Below are positions 9,560 to 18,944 of a stretch of DNA of 64,000 nt, one piece after another. Made by a program: the position numbers and the translations under genes. This DNA is from Caldithrix sp. (GTDB taxonomy: Bacteria; Zhuqueibacterota; Zhuqueibacteria; Thermofontimicrobiales; Sulfurfontimicrobiaceae). A model generated the notes under the pieces. The model was not told where the DNA came from. It saw only the letters and a program-made list of their open reading frames with translations, and searched no databases. Where the stretch lies: assembly GCA_020722815.1 (NCBI GenBank), contig DYKB01000031.1:1-64000 (forward strand), given 5' to 3'. Each line of letters begins with the position of its first letter. Positions within the stretch are counted from its first letter, which is position 1.

Positions 9560-10216
9560 ATGCGCATTTTCCCGACAAATTTTTATCAATTATTGCCACG
9601 ACAGATAACCCGTTCGATTATTTTTCATGGCAAACGTGAATATCGAAATCTCTTTTTGACTTTTGATGACGGCCCCCATGAAATTTGTACCCCAGCAATT
9701 TTAGAATGTCTTAAGGAATTAAAAATACCGGCATCATTTTTCATATTGGGAGAAAATGCAGTTCGTTTTCCTGAAATCATCAAACAGATACAAATGGATG
9801 GACATATAATTGGTATTCATGGTTATACGCACCAATCCTTCTTTTTTTTAAAATCAGCCAGCATTCGTGAGCAAATCGAAAAAACTCAAAATCACATTGA
9901 ACTATTTTTGGGAAAGAAAATATCCTTTTTTCGACCACCATACGGACGATTTGGCTGGAATACCGTTAGAATAGTCAGACAACAGGGATTAAAAATAGTT
10001 CTCTGGGATATTTTGCCAGGGGATTATAAATTAAATCGGACTATTTCAGCTATCGTTGATCAGGTAGTCATGCAAATCAGGGGGGGAAGTATTATTGTAT
10101 TCCATGATAATCTGAAGAATCCCGACAAACTTGTTAAAAGTCTCATTCAAATTCATCAACAGGCGGTTATCGAAGGGTACCGGTTTGTATCATTGGAAAA
10201 ATTAACGAATGATTAA
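9560..10216 (+). CDS. NodB-type polysaccharide deacetylase
   Basis: A 218-residue carbohydrate esterase family 4 domain. The five NodB motifs are visible: LTFDDGPH (catalytic and metal Asp), GIHGYTHQS (metal His residues), FFRPPYGR, LWDILPGDY and SIIVFHD. It should remove N-acetyl groups from a glycan made by the upstream glycosyltransferases. No signal peptide is seen, so a lipid-linked intermediate on the cytoplasmic side is a possible substrate. The start is ATG 9560; the longer frame from 9500 overlaps the glycosyltransferase. It ends the five-gene run. Confidence 0.9.
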   Translation: MRIFPTNFYQLLPRQITRSIIFHGKREYRNLFLTFDDGPHEICTPAILECLKELKIPASFFILGENAVRFPEIIKQIQMDGHIIGIHGYTHQSFFFLKSASIREQIEKTQNHIELFLGKKISFFRPPYGRFGWNTVRIVRQQGLKIVLWDILPGDYKLNRTISAIVDQVVMQIRGGSIIVFHDNLKNPDKLVKSLIQIHQQAVIEGYRFVSLEKLTND

Positions 10217-10320
10217 TTGAACTGTTGTCAGAATCAATACCAAAATATACAAAACCCGCTGTCGATAAGATTGATGAAATCGGCGGTTATTTTCAATCGT
10301 ATTTATCAGCCGGAAGATAA

Positions 10321-12935
10321 CTACTTCACAATCCATTCCTGAATTCCACCAGCAAAATCCGGCTGAGATTTGATTTCCAGACGAAGTGCTTTTGTTTTGA
10401 TGGTTTCAAAAACGACTTTATTAAATTTGTCCTTCTCGATGCCATAGACCTCTTCTGTAAAAATCGGTTTCCATTCTGTTCCCAATTTATAAAAAATTTT
10501 CCAGGATTCCGGAACCCGGCATTCACCGGTACCGGTATCATCAAACTAATAGACTTCGACGGTGGATACTTCCTCTGGTTGTTTAAAATCATATTGCACC
10601 CATTCGGTTGTCCCCTTATGCGGCCACCAATGATAGAATGGTAATTCCTGATCACCTGAGCTTTGTGGCATCATTTGATCATGAATGGCTTCCGGATTTT
10701 TGCCAAAAGAGGCACTTACATGGCTTTCAGAGGCTATTGTTGGCCTACCAAGCGCCTGAACTGCGGATTCTTCACGCGCCAGCCAGACCGCCATCGCTCC
10801 TTTTCCACGATGCGCCCAGGCATAATAGGGGATGGCCATGAAATCCTGTTCGGTTTTTTCTAAAGAATTCTCTTCGTTTCCGGCCTTACAGGCAAAAATT
10901 TTCCCCTGGATAACCGCAACCCCATTTAGCCAATCGGCCCGAAATTCACTGGTTAAAGAAACGCTATCCGGGAGAAGCAAATTTAAAATATGTCCCTCCG
11001 GATTGTCAGGCCATTCAGCGCAATAAACGATTGGCCCCCGCTGCAGCGCAACTCGACCCCGATCGGTAGCAACACTATCGTGAGCGATAATACGTCGAAT
11101 TGGCAGGGGTAATTCGAGTTCAATAGCATCGTTATCGTTCCACTTGCGTTTGATTTCAGCATAGCCATCTTTAATCTGGAAATTAGCAAGGTTATCATTA
11201 ACTTTTAAAACAGGACTTTCATTATTTACATTTAGAAAATGATAAAGGTCGCTCGGAATCGGTTGCTTTTGTGCCCAGCCAGGAATTCGCAAAAGAATTG
11301 AGAAAGATTGATTGTTGGTTGATGGATGAATCTTGATTTTAACAGCACCGTCCCAGGGGGAGTTCGTTTCCTGTTCAATTTTAACACTTTTATTTTCAAA
11401 TTCAATCGTCGCCTGATTTGAAATATACAGGTTAATGAAAATTTTATCATCCTGATAGGCATAGACGTATCCCGGTACCGACGCGATAAATCGGGTCACA
11501 TTGCCCGGACAGCAGGCACATCCAAACCAGGGGCTTCGCGCATGTTGTCCAACCGCAGCCAACGGATTGGGATAGAAAAACAACTTTCCATCCAGTGAAA
11601 CACCTGAAATGAGACCATTGTAAAGGGTACGTTCCAGGACGTCCATATATTTTGCTTCACCATGTAATAAAAATAACCGATGATTCCAATAGACATTCCC
11701 AATTGCCGCACAAGTTTCATTATAGGCACTCATGTTGGGAAGTTCATAATTCTTACCAAAGGCTTCACCCGCGCCCGTCGCACCGATTCCACCGATGATA
11801 TATAACCTGAAATTCTAAAATGAATCGTTTTCTATGAAGTCTTGACCCCCGCTGTATCGCCCCCATTTTCAAAAAGCGAAAATGGGGGCGAGAACCCCGC
11901 TTTCTCTCCCCCAAATTCCGCTTTTTGGAATTTGGGGGAGGCAGGAGGGGGGCCTACATTGATTCTGAATATCAAAAATTTCAATTTTAGAATTTTAGGT
12001 ATAATTTTTTTTCCAACTACCTTTTCCCAAAGTTTATCGATAGCTTTGGTGTAACGAACATCACCAGTCAGGGCGGCAACATCCGCCATTCCCGCATACA
12101 TATAACTGGCACGAACTTCATGTCCCACCGCTTCTTCCTGTTCGACCACGGGCTGATAATCCTGATTATATTCTCCCCAGAGTTCACGACCTTTTAAAGG
12201 TTTTCCACGAACATCGAGAAAAAATTTGGCCAGATTTAAACAACGGACATCGCCAGTGACGCGGTAGAGCTTCACCAGTCCCATTTCTATCACCTGATGG
12301 CCAGGGGGCAATGCTAATTTCCCGTCGCCAAAGGTGTAATCGATTAAGTTGGCGCTTTTTATCGCACTATCCAAAAGATTTCGCTTGCCGGTTGCCTGAT
12401 AATGCGCCACGGCTGCTTCATAAAGATGGCCTAAATTATAAAGTTCATGACTCCCCCGAATTTTTTCCCAGCGATTATCACCCATCCAGTTTTTGAGTCT
12501 TTCCGCTTTATTGGTACGAGCGATATACAAATAACCATCATCCTCCGGCGCCAAAGCAACCAGATGAATGAGGCTGTCCAGGTAGGCTTCCAGCTTCTTA
12601 TCGGGATACACCATTAAACTGTAAGAAGCTCCTTCGAGCGTTTTATAAAGATCCGTATCATCAAATGGATAGATTCCCTGCTGCTCACCGGTTTTTAAAC
12701 CACCTGCGATGGCAAAATTATCAAACCGTCCGGTTTCAGCACATTTCTGAAAAGCATGGGGAATGGTTACCGTCCGCTTGATTTCTATTCGGGATTTCCA
12801 GAAAGTATCTGTAATTTGAACTTTTGTAAAGGCGACTGGTTGAATTGGATAATCTTTCAATTATAAAGATGAGCGATGAATGGTAAGCATTAGAAAAAGT
12901 GCAAGCGCTACTGACTTTTGAATTTGGTGAAACAT
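10321..12935 (-). pseudogene. GH127 beta-L-arabinofuranosidase-like gene, broken by stops and a MITE
   Basis: Fragments of a secreted DUF1680/GH127 enzyme can be read in order. A start at 12935 after GGAGGAG gives a signal-like segment, MFHQIQKSVALALFLMLT. An in-frame TAA (12861-12863) precedes LKDYPIQPVAF. The N-terminal half runs to KLWEKVVGKK near 12020, where the 194-bp MITE interrupts it. The rest resumes with GGIGATGAGEAFG and TAYNETCAAIG-like sequence. A TAG at 10546-10548 follows STVEVY and precedes FDDTGTGECRVPESW, a position where the family has Trp. After removing the MITE and one target copy, an extra A in an 8-A run still breaks frame. It ends at TAG 10321-10323 and is certainly inactive. 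Confidence 0.92.
11806..11999. mobile_element. 194-bp MITE-like element, copy 2, inside the GH127 gene
   Basis: Same length and terminal inverted repeats as copy 1 (CCTGAAATTCTAAAAT against inverted CCTAAAATTCTAAAAT, 15 of 16). It is flanked by the 5-bp duplication TATAA at 11801-11805 and 12000-12004. The internal hairpins are conserved, including paired changes in the CCCCCATTTTC...GAAAATGGGGG stem relative to copy 1. Insertion within coding sequence shows the element has been mobile. Confidence 0.92.
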
Positions 12936-12962
12936 AAATTTTTCTCCTCCTTTAATATTAAA

Positions 12963-14861
12963 TTAATTCTTTTCAGGGAAGATCCATATCGATTGCCCGC
13001 CAGAAGCTATTAATTTTGCTTCAAGGGTGGTCTGAAAATCAACCGTAAGCGTTTGGATTTTAATTTTGGTTCGGCTTGTTATATCGGTGGGATTATCCGA
13101 ATAAATTTTAGCAGAATATTTCACGTCATGCTTAAGAAATTGCAATGGAATGCTGAGTATGCTTTCATTTTCATTTGTCAGCGCTCCTACAAACCAGGAA
13201 TCACCGGAACGTCGGGCGATGATGATAAACTCACCAATTTTGCCATCCAGTACCCGAGTTTCATCCCAGACAGTTGGTACATTTTCCCAGAGTTCAATTT
13301 CCGGTTCGCCCTGATAATCGGTCGGCTGTTCATGCCAAAAAAGAAATTGTAATGGACTATAAAAAACAATTGGAAGCGTTAATTGATGGGCAAAAGTTGT
13401 ATTTCCTTTGGAAAAATATTTTGGGGTACAATCGGCCGCGCCGGCAATAAATCGCGTAAATGGCAACGTTACACTGTTACTCGCCTCAGGACGATGTTCG
13501 TTACCACGAACGCCTTCCTGGGTCATGAAGTTAGGATAAGTCCGGCAAAATCCAGACGGGCGAAAAAGGTCGTGAACATCCACCATCAGATGGTATTTCG
13601 CGGCTTTACGAACCAGGTCATTCAGCCAATTCGTCCATTCCTGAGGACCGACCGTAACAAAACCCGGCTTGATTCCTTTAATGCCCCATTTTTGATACAA
13701 TGGCAATAGTTCATCCATCTGCCGCTCCAGCGCCCGGCGATTGACATACAACATAACGCCGATCCGACGTTCATTTGCATATTGAATCGCAGCCGCCAGG
13801 TCCAGATCATTTTTCGGATTCCGGCGCGGATCAACAGATACCCGCGTGGCATCCGATGCGCTGTCGTACTCATGACCATACCAGCCGGCGTCAAAATGAA
13901 TATACTGTAAGCCATGCGCAACAGCAAAGTCCACATATTCTTTCGCCCCAGTTGTGGAAAGTGTCATTTCCCGAATAGCCTTGCCGGGTTTTATCCAGGA
14001 AGTGTCTTTAATTTCGCAGGGCGGATTTAAATTTAAAACCAGATAGTTTCTTTCCAGCAAATCACCCGGCCGTTCGCCAACGATGATGCAGCGCCAGGGA
14101 GAGGCAAAAGGGGACACGGCTTGCACGGTACCAGTTAATTCCGCGACGACACAATCTCCCCGTTCCTTTACTCCCTTAAACTTCAACAGCGAATAATTTT
14201 CCAGCGCAGCTTCTGTTATGCACGCAAAAAGCCCGTTTTTGAGTTCAACAGTTAACGGCCAGCGGCAGCCACTTTTGATATTCCGAACGAGTCGCTTTTG
14301 ATAAATTTCCTCGGTCCCATATTCCACATAGCCTTTTGTGCTATCTGGAAAACGGAACCAGGTCATTTCGTGGGTAATTGCAAATTTTTTTAAATTTTCT
14401 TGTTCCGGAACGAAATAACGAAAGGCAACGCCTTCATTATATGCCCGAAAAATAAGCCTCAATTTCCGAAAAGGCTTTAATTTTTCCTGCAAATCGACAA
14501 TCATTTCATTATAAATATCTGGAATCGTTGCCCGTTCTCCATAAACCGGCTTCCATTCATTTTTAACAGAATTTAGTGATTGATTGACCAGTTGAAAATT
14601 GGTGAGTAATGGGGCTTCCCCTCCCAATTCCAGTCCCAATTGGGAATCCAGTAGAATATCCTTACCAGAAAAGTTGACACGATAATAGAGACAATGCGGC
14701 TCACTGTTCTGATGGGAAGGAATTTCGATACTGGGACGTATTTTAAAGACAAGTTGTATTTTTTTATCCGGCGAATTTAACGTATATGATGAGGATAAAA
14801 GGGGATTGAAGGTAAAAGTAATGACGATAAAAATGAAAAATTTTGATTTTAAATGATTCAT
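12963..14861 (-). CDS. Glycoside hydrolase family 97 enzyme (SusB-like)
   Basis: A 632-residue secreted alpha-glycosidase of family GH97. An N-terminal signal peptide (KSKFFIFIVITFTFNPLLSS) leads into the GH97 N-domain (SPDKKIQLVFKI, WKPVYGERATIPD, RAYNEGVAFRY). The barrel follows with YIHFDAGWYG, GIKGIKPGFV, the segment MVDVHDLFRPSGFCRTYPN and TQEGVRGNE. The C-terminal beta domain begins near WDETRVLDG. An Asp-rich VDVHD at the catalytic strand fits the retaining subgroup better than the inverting SusB type; that assignment is tentative. It precedes the broken GH127 gene in the same direction, suggesting a former glycan-utilisation operon. Confidence 0.9.
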   Translation of the reverse strand: MNHLKSKFFIFIVITFTFNPLLSSSYTLNSPDKKIQLVFKIRPSIEIPSHQNSEPHCLYYRVNFSGKDILLDSQLGLELGGEAPLLTNFQLVNQSLNSVKNEWKPVYGERATIPDIYNEMIVDLQEKLKPFRKLRLIFRAYNEGVAFRYFVPEQENLKKFAITHEMTWFRFPDSTKGYVEYGTEEIYQKRLVRNIKSGCRWPLTVELKNGLFACITEAALENYSLLKFKGVKERGDCVVAELTGTVQAVSPFASPWRCIIVGERPGDLLERNYLVLNLNPPCEIKDTSWIKPGKAIREMTLSTTGAKEYVDFAVAHGLQYIHFDAGWYGHEYDSASDATRVSVDPRRNPKNDLDLAAAIQYANERRIGVMLYVNRRALERQMDELLPLYQKWGIKGIKPGFVTVGPQEWTNWLNDLVRKAAKYHLMVDVHDLFRPSGFCRTYPNFMTQEGVRGNEHRPEASNSVTLPFTRFIAGAADCTPKYFSKGNTTFAHQLTLPIVFYSPLQFLFWHEQPTDYQGEPEIELWENVPTVWDETRVLDGKIGEFIIIARRSGDSWFVGALTNENESILSIPLQFLKHDVKYSAKIYSDNPTDITSRTKIKIQTLTVDFQTTLEAKLIASGGQSIWIFPEKN

Positions 14862-14930
14862 TTTGGCCTCATTGATTAACTGGAATGGCGTGACGTGAAA
14901 AATTAGATATTAAACAAAGCAAAAATGCTA

Positions 14931-15509
14931 TTAAGCCGTTTTAAATTCGACTTTGTGGTAGATTTCCTTTAAGGTTATTTGAAAATCAAGTGCAGAAAAT
15001 TTTAATATATCATCCCAATTGTCATATGCCGTCAAAATCCATTTTCCCGCGGGATTTTTCACAAACTGTTCGACATGCTGTTCATATTGATCAATCAGAA
15101 TATACTCTTTAAAGGAGGGGAGTGAACGATAGAGGACAAATTTTTCGCCGCGATCATAATTTTGTGTTGATTCTGAAAGGACATCGACAATAATCATCGG
15201 ATTCGTGATTGTATCATCGCTATCGGGATAGAATTGAGGTGTGCCACATACGACAGCGATATCCGGATATGTAAAAAGCTCTCTTTTTTTGACCCAGATT
15301 TTCAGGTCATTCATGAAAAGTTCACATTCACGGCTAAAAAGGTATGTACCTAATGAAATAGTTAAATTTTTGACAATTCTATGATGATTTGCGGAAGCAC
15401 CAGACATCGGGTACACCGCTCCCTGATAATATTCATTTTTATGCAGTGAATGCTCTTCAGAATCCAGATAATCTGCTACGGTGTAATATTTTTTTGCCTG
15501 ATCTTGCAT
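14931..15509 (-). CDS. Uma2-family (DUF820) PD-(D/E)XK endonuclease-like protein
   Basis: A 192-residue protein of the Uma2 family, which has a restriction-endonuclease-like fold. The conserved features are YTVADYLDSEEHS, KNEYYQGAVYPMSGAS, LKIWVKKRELFTYPDIAVV (catalytic Asp), IIVDVLSEST and YDRGEKFVLYRSLPSFKEYILID. These proteins are multi-copy in cyanobacteria and other lineages, and their biological role is poorly known. It stands alone between the GH97 and sulfatase genes, with about 70 and 195 bp of spacing. Confidence 0.92.
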   Translation of the reverse strand: MQDQAKKYYTVADYLDSEEHSLHKNEYYQGAVYPMSGASANHHRIVKNLTISLGTYLFSRECELFMNDLKIWVKKRELFTYPDIAVVCGTPQFYPDSDDTITNPMIIVDVLSESTQNYDRGEKFVLYRSLPSFKEYILIDQYEQHVEQFVKNPAGKWILTAYDNWDDILKFSALDFQITLKEIYHKVEFKTA

Positions 15510-15704
15510 GATTAAATCTCCAAAGAATAGCTAATAAAGTATCTGCTAAAATTACATATTTTTAATTTCAAAGTCAATGAAAATGAAAATATTATTCATT
15601 GGAATCGGCAATATTTAAAGGAGTTTAAACATAAAACATTATAAATGAAATATGTTGTGAGTTGTGACATATTATTTTTGTCAGGGACATTTTTTATAAG
15701 AAAA

Positions 15705-17186
15705 TTATTTCAATCCTGGATAAAGCTTTTCAGCGTTTTTTCCGCCATAATAGGGATATTGATCAAAAATTTCCGCACCGCCTGTCACTCGGGGATCACT
15801 GGTTCGCTTTAATTCGGCAATCAACATCTCACTTAATCTGGATTTTTGTTCAGTATATTCTGGCTGATCAGCAACATTGGTGAGTTGATACGGATCTTTT
15901 GTTAAATCATAAAGCTCTTCTGCCGGACGTTTGGCAATGGCAAGATCTAATAAAGGTTTGACAGCGGCTGCATCTAGATTTTCGAGCATGTAATCAATCG
16001 TCGGTGAACCATCAATATCCCCATAGCGACGTAGCGGATCGTACATTTCTCCGGATTCGGGGTCGCCGGCTGGCCAACGATCTGGTTCAAAATTTCGAAT
16101 ATACAAGAAATCCCGGGTTCGAACGGCTCGGCAGGGATACCCAAATCCGCCTTCACGGACCCAGGCATGGCGCTCTTTCCCGGTAAAGATTTGATCACGC
16201 CGAGGATCTAGCCAGCCGGATTTGCTGGATCTTAAAATATTCAGAAAACTTCGGCCAGTCATGCATTCGAGTGGTTTCAAGCCGGCAATTTCAAGAAAAG
16301 TGGGGGCTAAATCGGAAAGATGGATAAAATCTTCAATATTTCGCCCGCCTTTTATTTCTTTACCCCATCGAATTGCCAGCGGGACGTTGGTACCGTAATC
16401 ATAAAGATTGCTTTTGCAACGAGGAAAAGGCATTCCATTGTCACCGGTCATCACGATAAGCGTATTTTCTAACTCACCAATTTCTTCAAGCTGCTGCAGG
16501 AGTTCGCCGACTTCTTTATCAAATCGTTGAACTTCCCAATAATAATCACATAAATCTTTTCGAACAATTTCATTATCTGGTAGAAATGGTGGAACGTCAA
16601 CATCGGCTGAATTCAGACCATCTTTTACACCGGATTCCCACTCGTATGGTCGATGCGGGTCATAACTCCCAAACCAGAAACAGAATGGGACCTTTACAGG
16701 TCGTTTTGCCAGAAATGATTCAAAATTTTCATAATATGGACCTGCTGGATTTTGCTTACGACCACCCGGTTGTATCTTACCAGGGCCCCACCCCTTACGT
16801 GTGAATCCAACATGATAGCCTGCCTGCGCCAATAGATCCGGATAAACAGGAAATTTCGCTGGCAAAGTACTCCACAAATTGCCCCCCGCTTCAAGTCGCC
16901 AGTGATATTGACCAGTCAGAATAGCCCCACGCGAAGGCGTACAGGATGGCGCACTTGCAAAAGCATGATTAAATAACACACCTTCACGAGCAAGCCGATC
17001 AAAAGTCGGTGTTTTAAGCACTTTGGTGCCCGCACAACTGGCATAAGGCCAGGACCAGTCATCAGCAATGGCAAACAAGATATTCGGGCGTTTTTGAGTT
17101 GAGGTGCAATTCTGGATTAAAAGGGCCATTCCAGCGATTCCGGAACCGAGCTGTTTGATAAAATTGCGGCGATTAGAAGAAGACAT
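15705..17186 (-). CDS. Tat-exported type I sulfatase (Cys-type)
   Basis: A 493-residue sulfatase that should hydrolyse sulfate esters, probably on polysaccharides. The signature APSCTPSRGAILTGQ holds the Cys82 to be converted to formylglycine within CxPSR. ADDWSW (D42, D43) and VMTGDNGMPF provide metal ligands. The N-terminus SSSNRRNFIKQLGSG is a twin-arginine signal, with a cysteine (LLIQNC) at the end of the hydrophobic stretch that might be lipidated. Overall sequence resembles heparan N-sulfatase-like enzymes. A Cys-type site can be matured anaerobically; a candidate maturase is at 49922. It is transcribed with GH97, but about 840 bp and the Uma2 gene separate them. Confidence 0.93.
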   Translation of the reverse strand: MSSSNRRNFIKQLGSGIAGMALLIQNCTSTQKRPNILFAIADDWSWPYASCAGTKVLKTPTFDRLAREGVLFNHAFASAPSCTPSRGAILTGQYHWRLEAGGNLWSTLPAKFPVYPDLLAQAGYHVGFTRKGWGPGKIQPGGRKQNPAGPYYENFESFLAKRPVKVPFCFWFGSYDPHRPYEWESGVKDGLNSADVDVPPFLPDNEIVRKDLCDYYWEVQRFDKEVGELLQQLEEIGELENTLIVMTGDNGMPFPRCKSNLYDYGTNVPLAIRWGKEIKGGRNIEDFIHLSDLAPTFLEIAGLKPLECMTGRSFLNILRSSKSGWLDPRRDQIFTGKERHAWVREGGFGYPCRAVRTRDFLYIRNFEPDRWPAGDPESGEMYDPLRRYGDIDGSPTIDYMLENLDAAAVKPLLDLAIAKRPAEELYDLTKDPYQLTNVADQPEYTEQKSRLSEMLIAELKRTSDPRVTGGAEIFDQYPYYGGKNAEKLYPGLK

Positions 17187-17492
17187 CGAATCCTCCCGAA
17201 TTAATTATATCACTTTAAATCCTTCGAGAATCCTTTCACTTCATCCATAAATAGTTAAACTGAATAACGAAGTCAGTCGATTGATACACACCAATAAAGC
17301 AGATTTTTGACATGAAAAATCAGTCTTTTTATTGAATTGGATAAAGTCGATGGGATTTGTAATCTCAATTAGCGAAATCAGTCACAAACATAAATCTCAT
17401 TTTTATATCGAGATAGCTTTTTCAAAATCACAAATCCCGATTTTAAACTCAACTTTTTCCAACTATTTGAAAATATAAATGTCAATTTTAAT
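17187..17492. other. Intergenic region, no gene seen
   Basis: About 300 AT-rich bases between the sulfatase start and the bactofilin end. I see no coding frame, tRNA or strong hairpin. Confidence 0.5.
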
Positions 17493-17912
17493 TTATTTAA
17501 TTTTTTTTTCCTGTGTAGCACCTGTTGGATCAAAATTCATTCTGGGCGTTGTGTTGGGCGTGGTAGCATCACTCATCGAGCAATGCCCCTCAAAAATGGC
17601 ACCATCGTGAATCACCAGTTTTTTCGTCTTCATTTCCCCACGAAAAACTGAGTTTGCTTCGAGTGTAATTTTGCCTGTGGCGGTGATATTTCCAATGACA
17701 GTACCACCGATGACGGCATTTTTCACTTTTATCTCATCGCCCTGAATTTCACCATCACGTCCAATAGTTAATGATTCGGTGGTTTCAACCCGGCCTTTTA
17801 CTTTTCCATCAATCCGTAACGAATGCTTAATCGTCATTTTGCCTTCAAAATATGAATCTTTACCTAACCAGGTGAGTATTTCGCCAGTTTGTTCATCTTT
17901 TTTTGCTAACAT
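17493..17912 (-). CDS. Bactofilin (polymer-forming cytoskeletal protein)
   Basis: A 139-residue bactofilin. The core is a series of short beta-helix turns: SYFEGKMTIKHSLRIDGKVKG, then TIGRDGEIQGDEIKVKNAVIGG and GNITATGKITLEANSVFRGEM, followed by AIFEGHCSM and a disordered tail rich in Pro, Thr and Lys. Bactofilins polymerise without nucleotides and scaffold peptidoglycan enzymes or chromosome-segregation proteins. The neighbouring genes (M23 peptidase, ParB, ParA) are exactly such partners, as in Helicobacter (CcmA with M23 peptidases) and Myxococcus (bactofilins with ParAB). It is the last gene of the run. Confidence 0.93.
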   Translation of the reverse strand: MLAKKDEQTGEILTWLGKDSYFEGKMTIKHSLRIDGKVKGRVETTESLTIGRDGEIQGDEIKVKNAVIGGTVIGNITATGKITLEANSVFRGEMKTKKLVIHDGAIFEGHCSMSDATTPNTTPRMNFDPTGATQEKKIK

Positions 17913-18028
17913 GAATTCTCCTTAATTTTTATTCACGTATGCGACAATAATTTTATTCCTGAATTTCTTTTATTTTTTACAAAATTCTTTTCTAATAATC
18001 TCTTTTGTTCTGCCGAAATTTTATTTTT

Positions 18029-18919
18029 TTATTGAAATGCGATAAGAACGTCCTTTGGATCAATCGCCACGCCATTTCGCCAGATCTCAAAATGTAAATG
18101 AGGACCGCTACTTTTACCAGAATTGCCAACAAAACCGATGACTTCACCCTTTCGGACGAAAGTTTGATTGGTAACGACATTTCGATCATTATGCCCATAG
18201 TAAGTAAAAAATCCAGAGCCATGATAAATAATAATCAGATAGCCCAAATCAAAAGTCCATTCAGAAAAGACGACAAATCCGTCACCGGCGGCATGTATTG
18301 GCGTTCCAACATCGGCGACAATATCAATTCCCAGATGCCCTTCGCGTTTTAAAACAGAAAGCCAATTCAGAGGAGTGAATTCCTGGCTCATATAGCCGGC
18401 AACTGGTAGCCAGGTAGGTAAATTTCGAACAAAATCATGAAATTGGCTGTTTTTTTCTTTTAAGAAATCCATATTTTCGGTCTGAAGACCTTTTAAAATC
18501 GGCTTGTTTGATTCAGTTTGACGGGCTATTCCCGCATAGTTGTCAACTTTGGGAGCCGCTTGTAATGGATTGGAATGGCTAAAATTGGTGAAGCCCTGTT
18601 CTTTGACGCCCATCGCGTTGAGTACTTTTTCCTGTTCTTTTACCAGATCATCAACTACCGGTAAGATTTCATAAATTTTTTCACGGGTCTCGCTCAATTC
18701 TGCATTTTGATGCCTTAACTTGTTATTTTCCCGATTTAACACGGCATAACGCCAGTAAAAAATACCACCAAGAATAATGTGTATGAGTAAAAGTACGCCA
18801 ATTACTAATAAAAATTTTATAAAACGGGTCGTTAAATTTAAAGAAAATGGTTCAGTGTCATCATCCGGAATTAAAAGAATTGTAAGTCTTTTACGTCGAT
18901 TTTCTACTTTTGATAACAT
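18029..18919 (-). CDS. M23 (LytM-type) peptidoglycan endopeptidase, membrane anchored
   Basis: A 296-residue protein with a short cytoplasmic N-terminus, one membrane segment (FIKFLLVIGVLLLIHIILGG, about 33-52), a coiled-coil stretch (RENNKLRHQNAELSETREK) and a C-terminal LytM domain. Zinc ligands are in REGHLGIDIV (HxxxD) and GPHLHFEIW (HLH), with the YYGHNDRN motif between. All catalytic residues appear present, so it is probably an active D,D-endopeptidase. Its gene lies between parB (25 bp upstream) and the bactofilin gene, suggesting that the bactofilin positions it. Confidence 0.92.
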   Translation of the reverse strand: MLSKVENRRKRLTILLIPDDDTEPFSLNLTTRFIKFLLVIGVLLLIHIILGGIFYWRYAVLNRENNKLRHQNAELSETREKIYEILPVVDDLVKEQEKVLNAMGVKEQGFTNFSHSNPLQAAPKVDNYAGIARQTESNKPILKGLQTENMDFLKEKNSQFHDFVRNLPTWLPVAGYMSQEFTPLNWLSVLKREGHLGIDIVADVGTPIHAAGDGFVVFSEWTFDLGYLIIIYHGSGFFTYYGHNDRNVVTNQTFVRKGEVIGFVGNSGKSSGPHLHFEIWRNGVAIDPKDVLIAFQ

Positions 18920-18944
18920 GCGTTAGTTTTCCATAAAATCCTGA

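Noticed and set aside
11842-12054. Proline-rich open frame across the GH127 region
   Set aside because: It is a translation of the MITE hairpins (PFSKSENGG and similar), not a gene.
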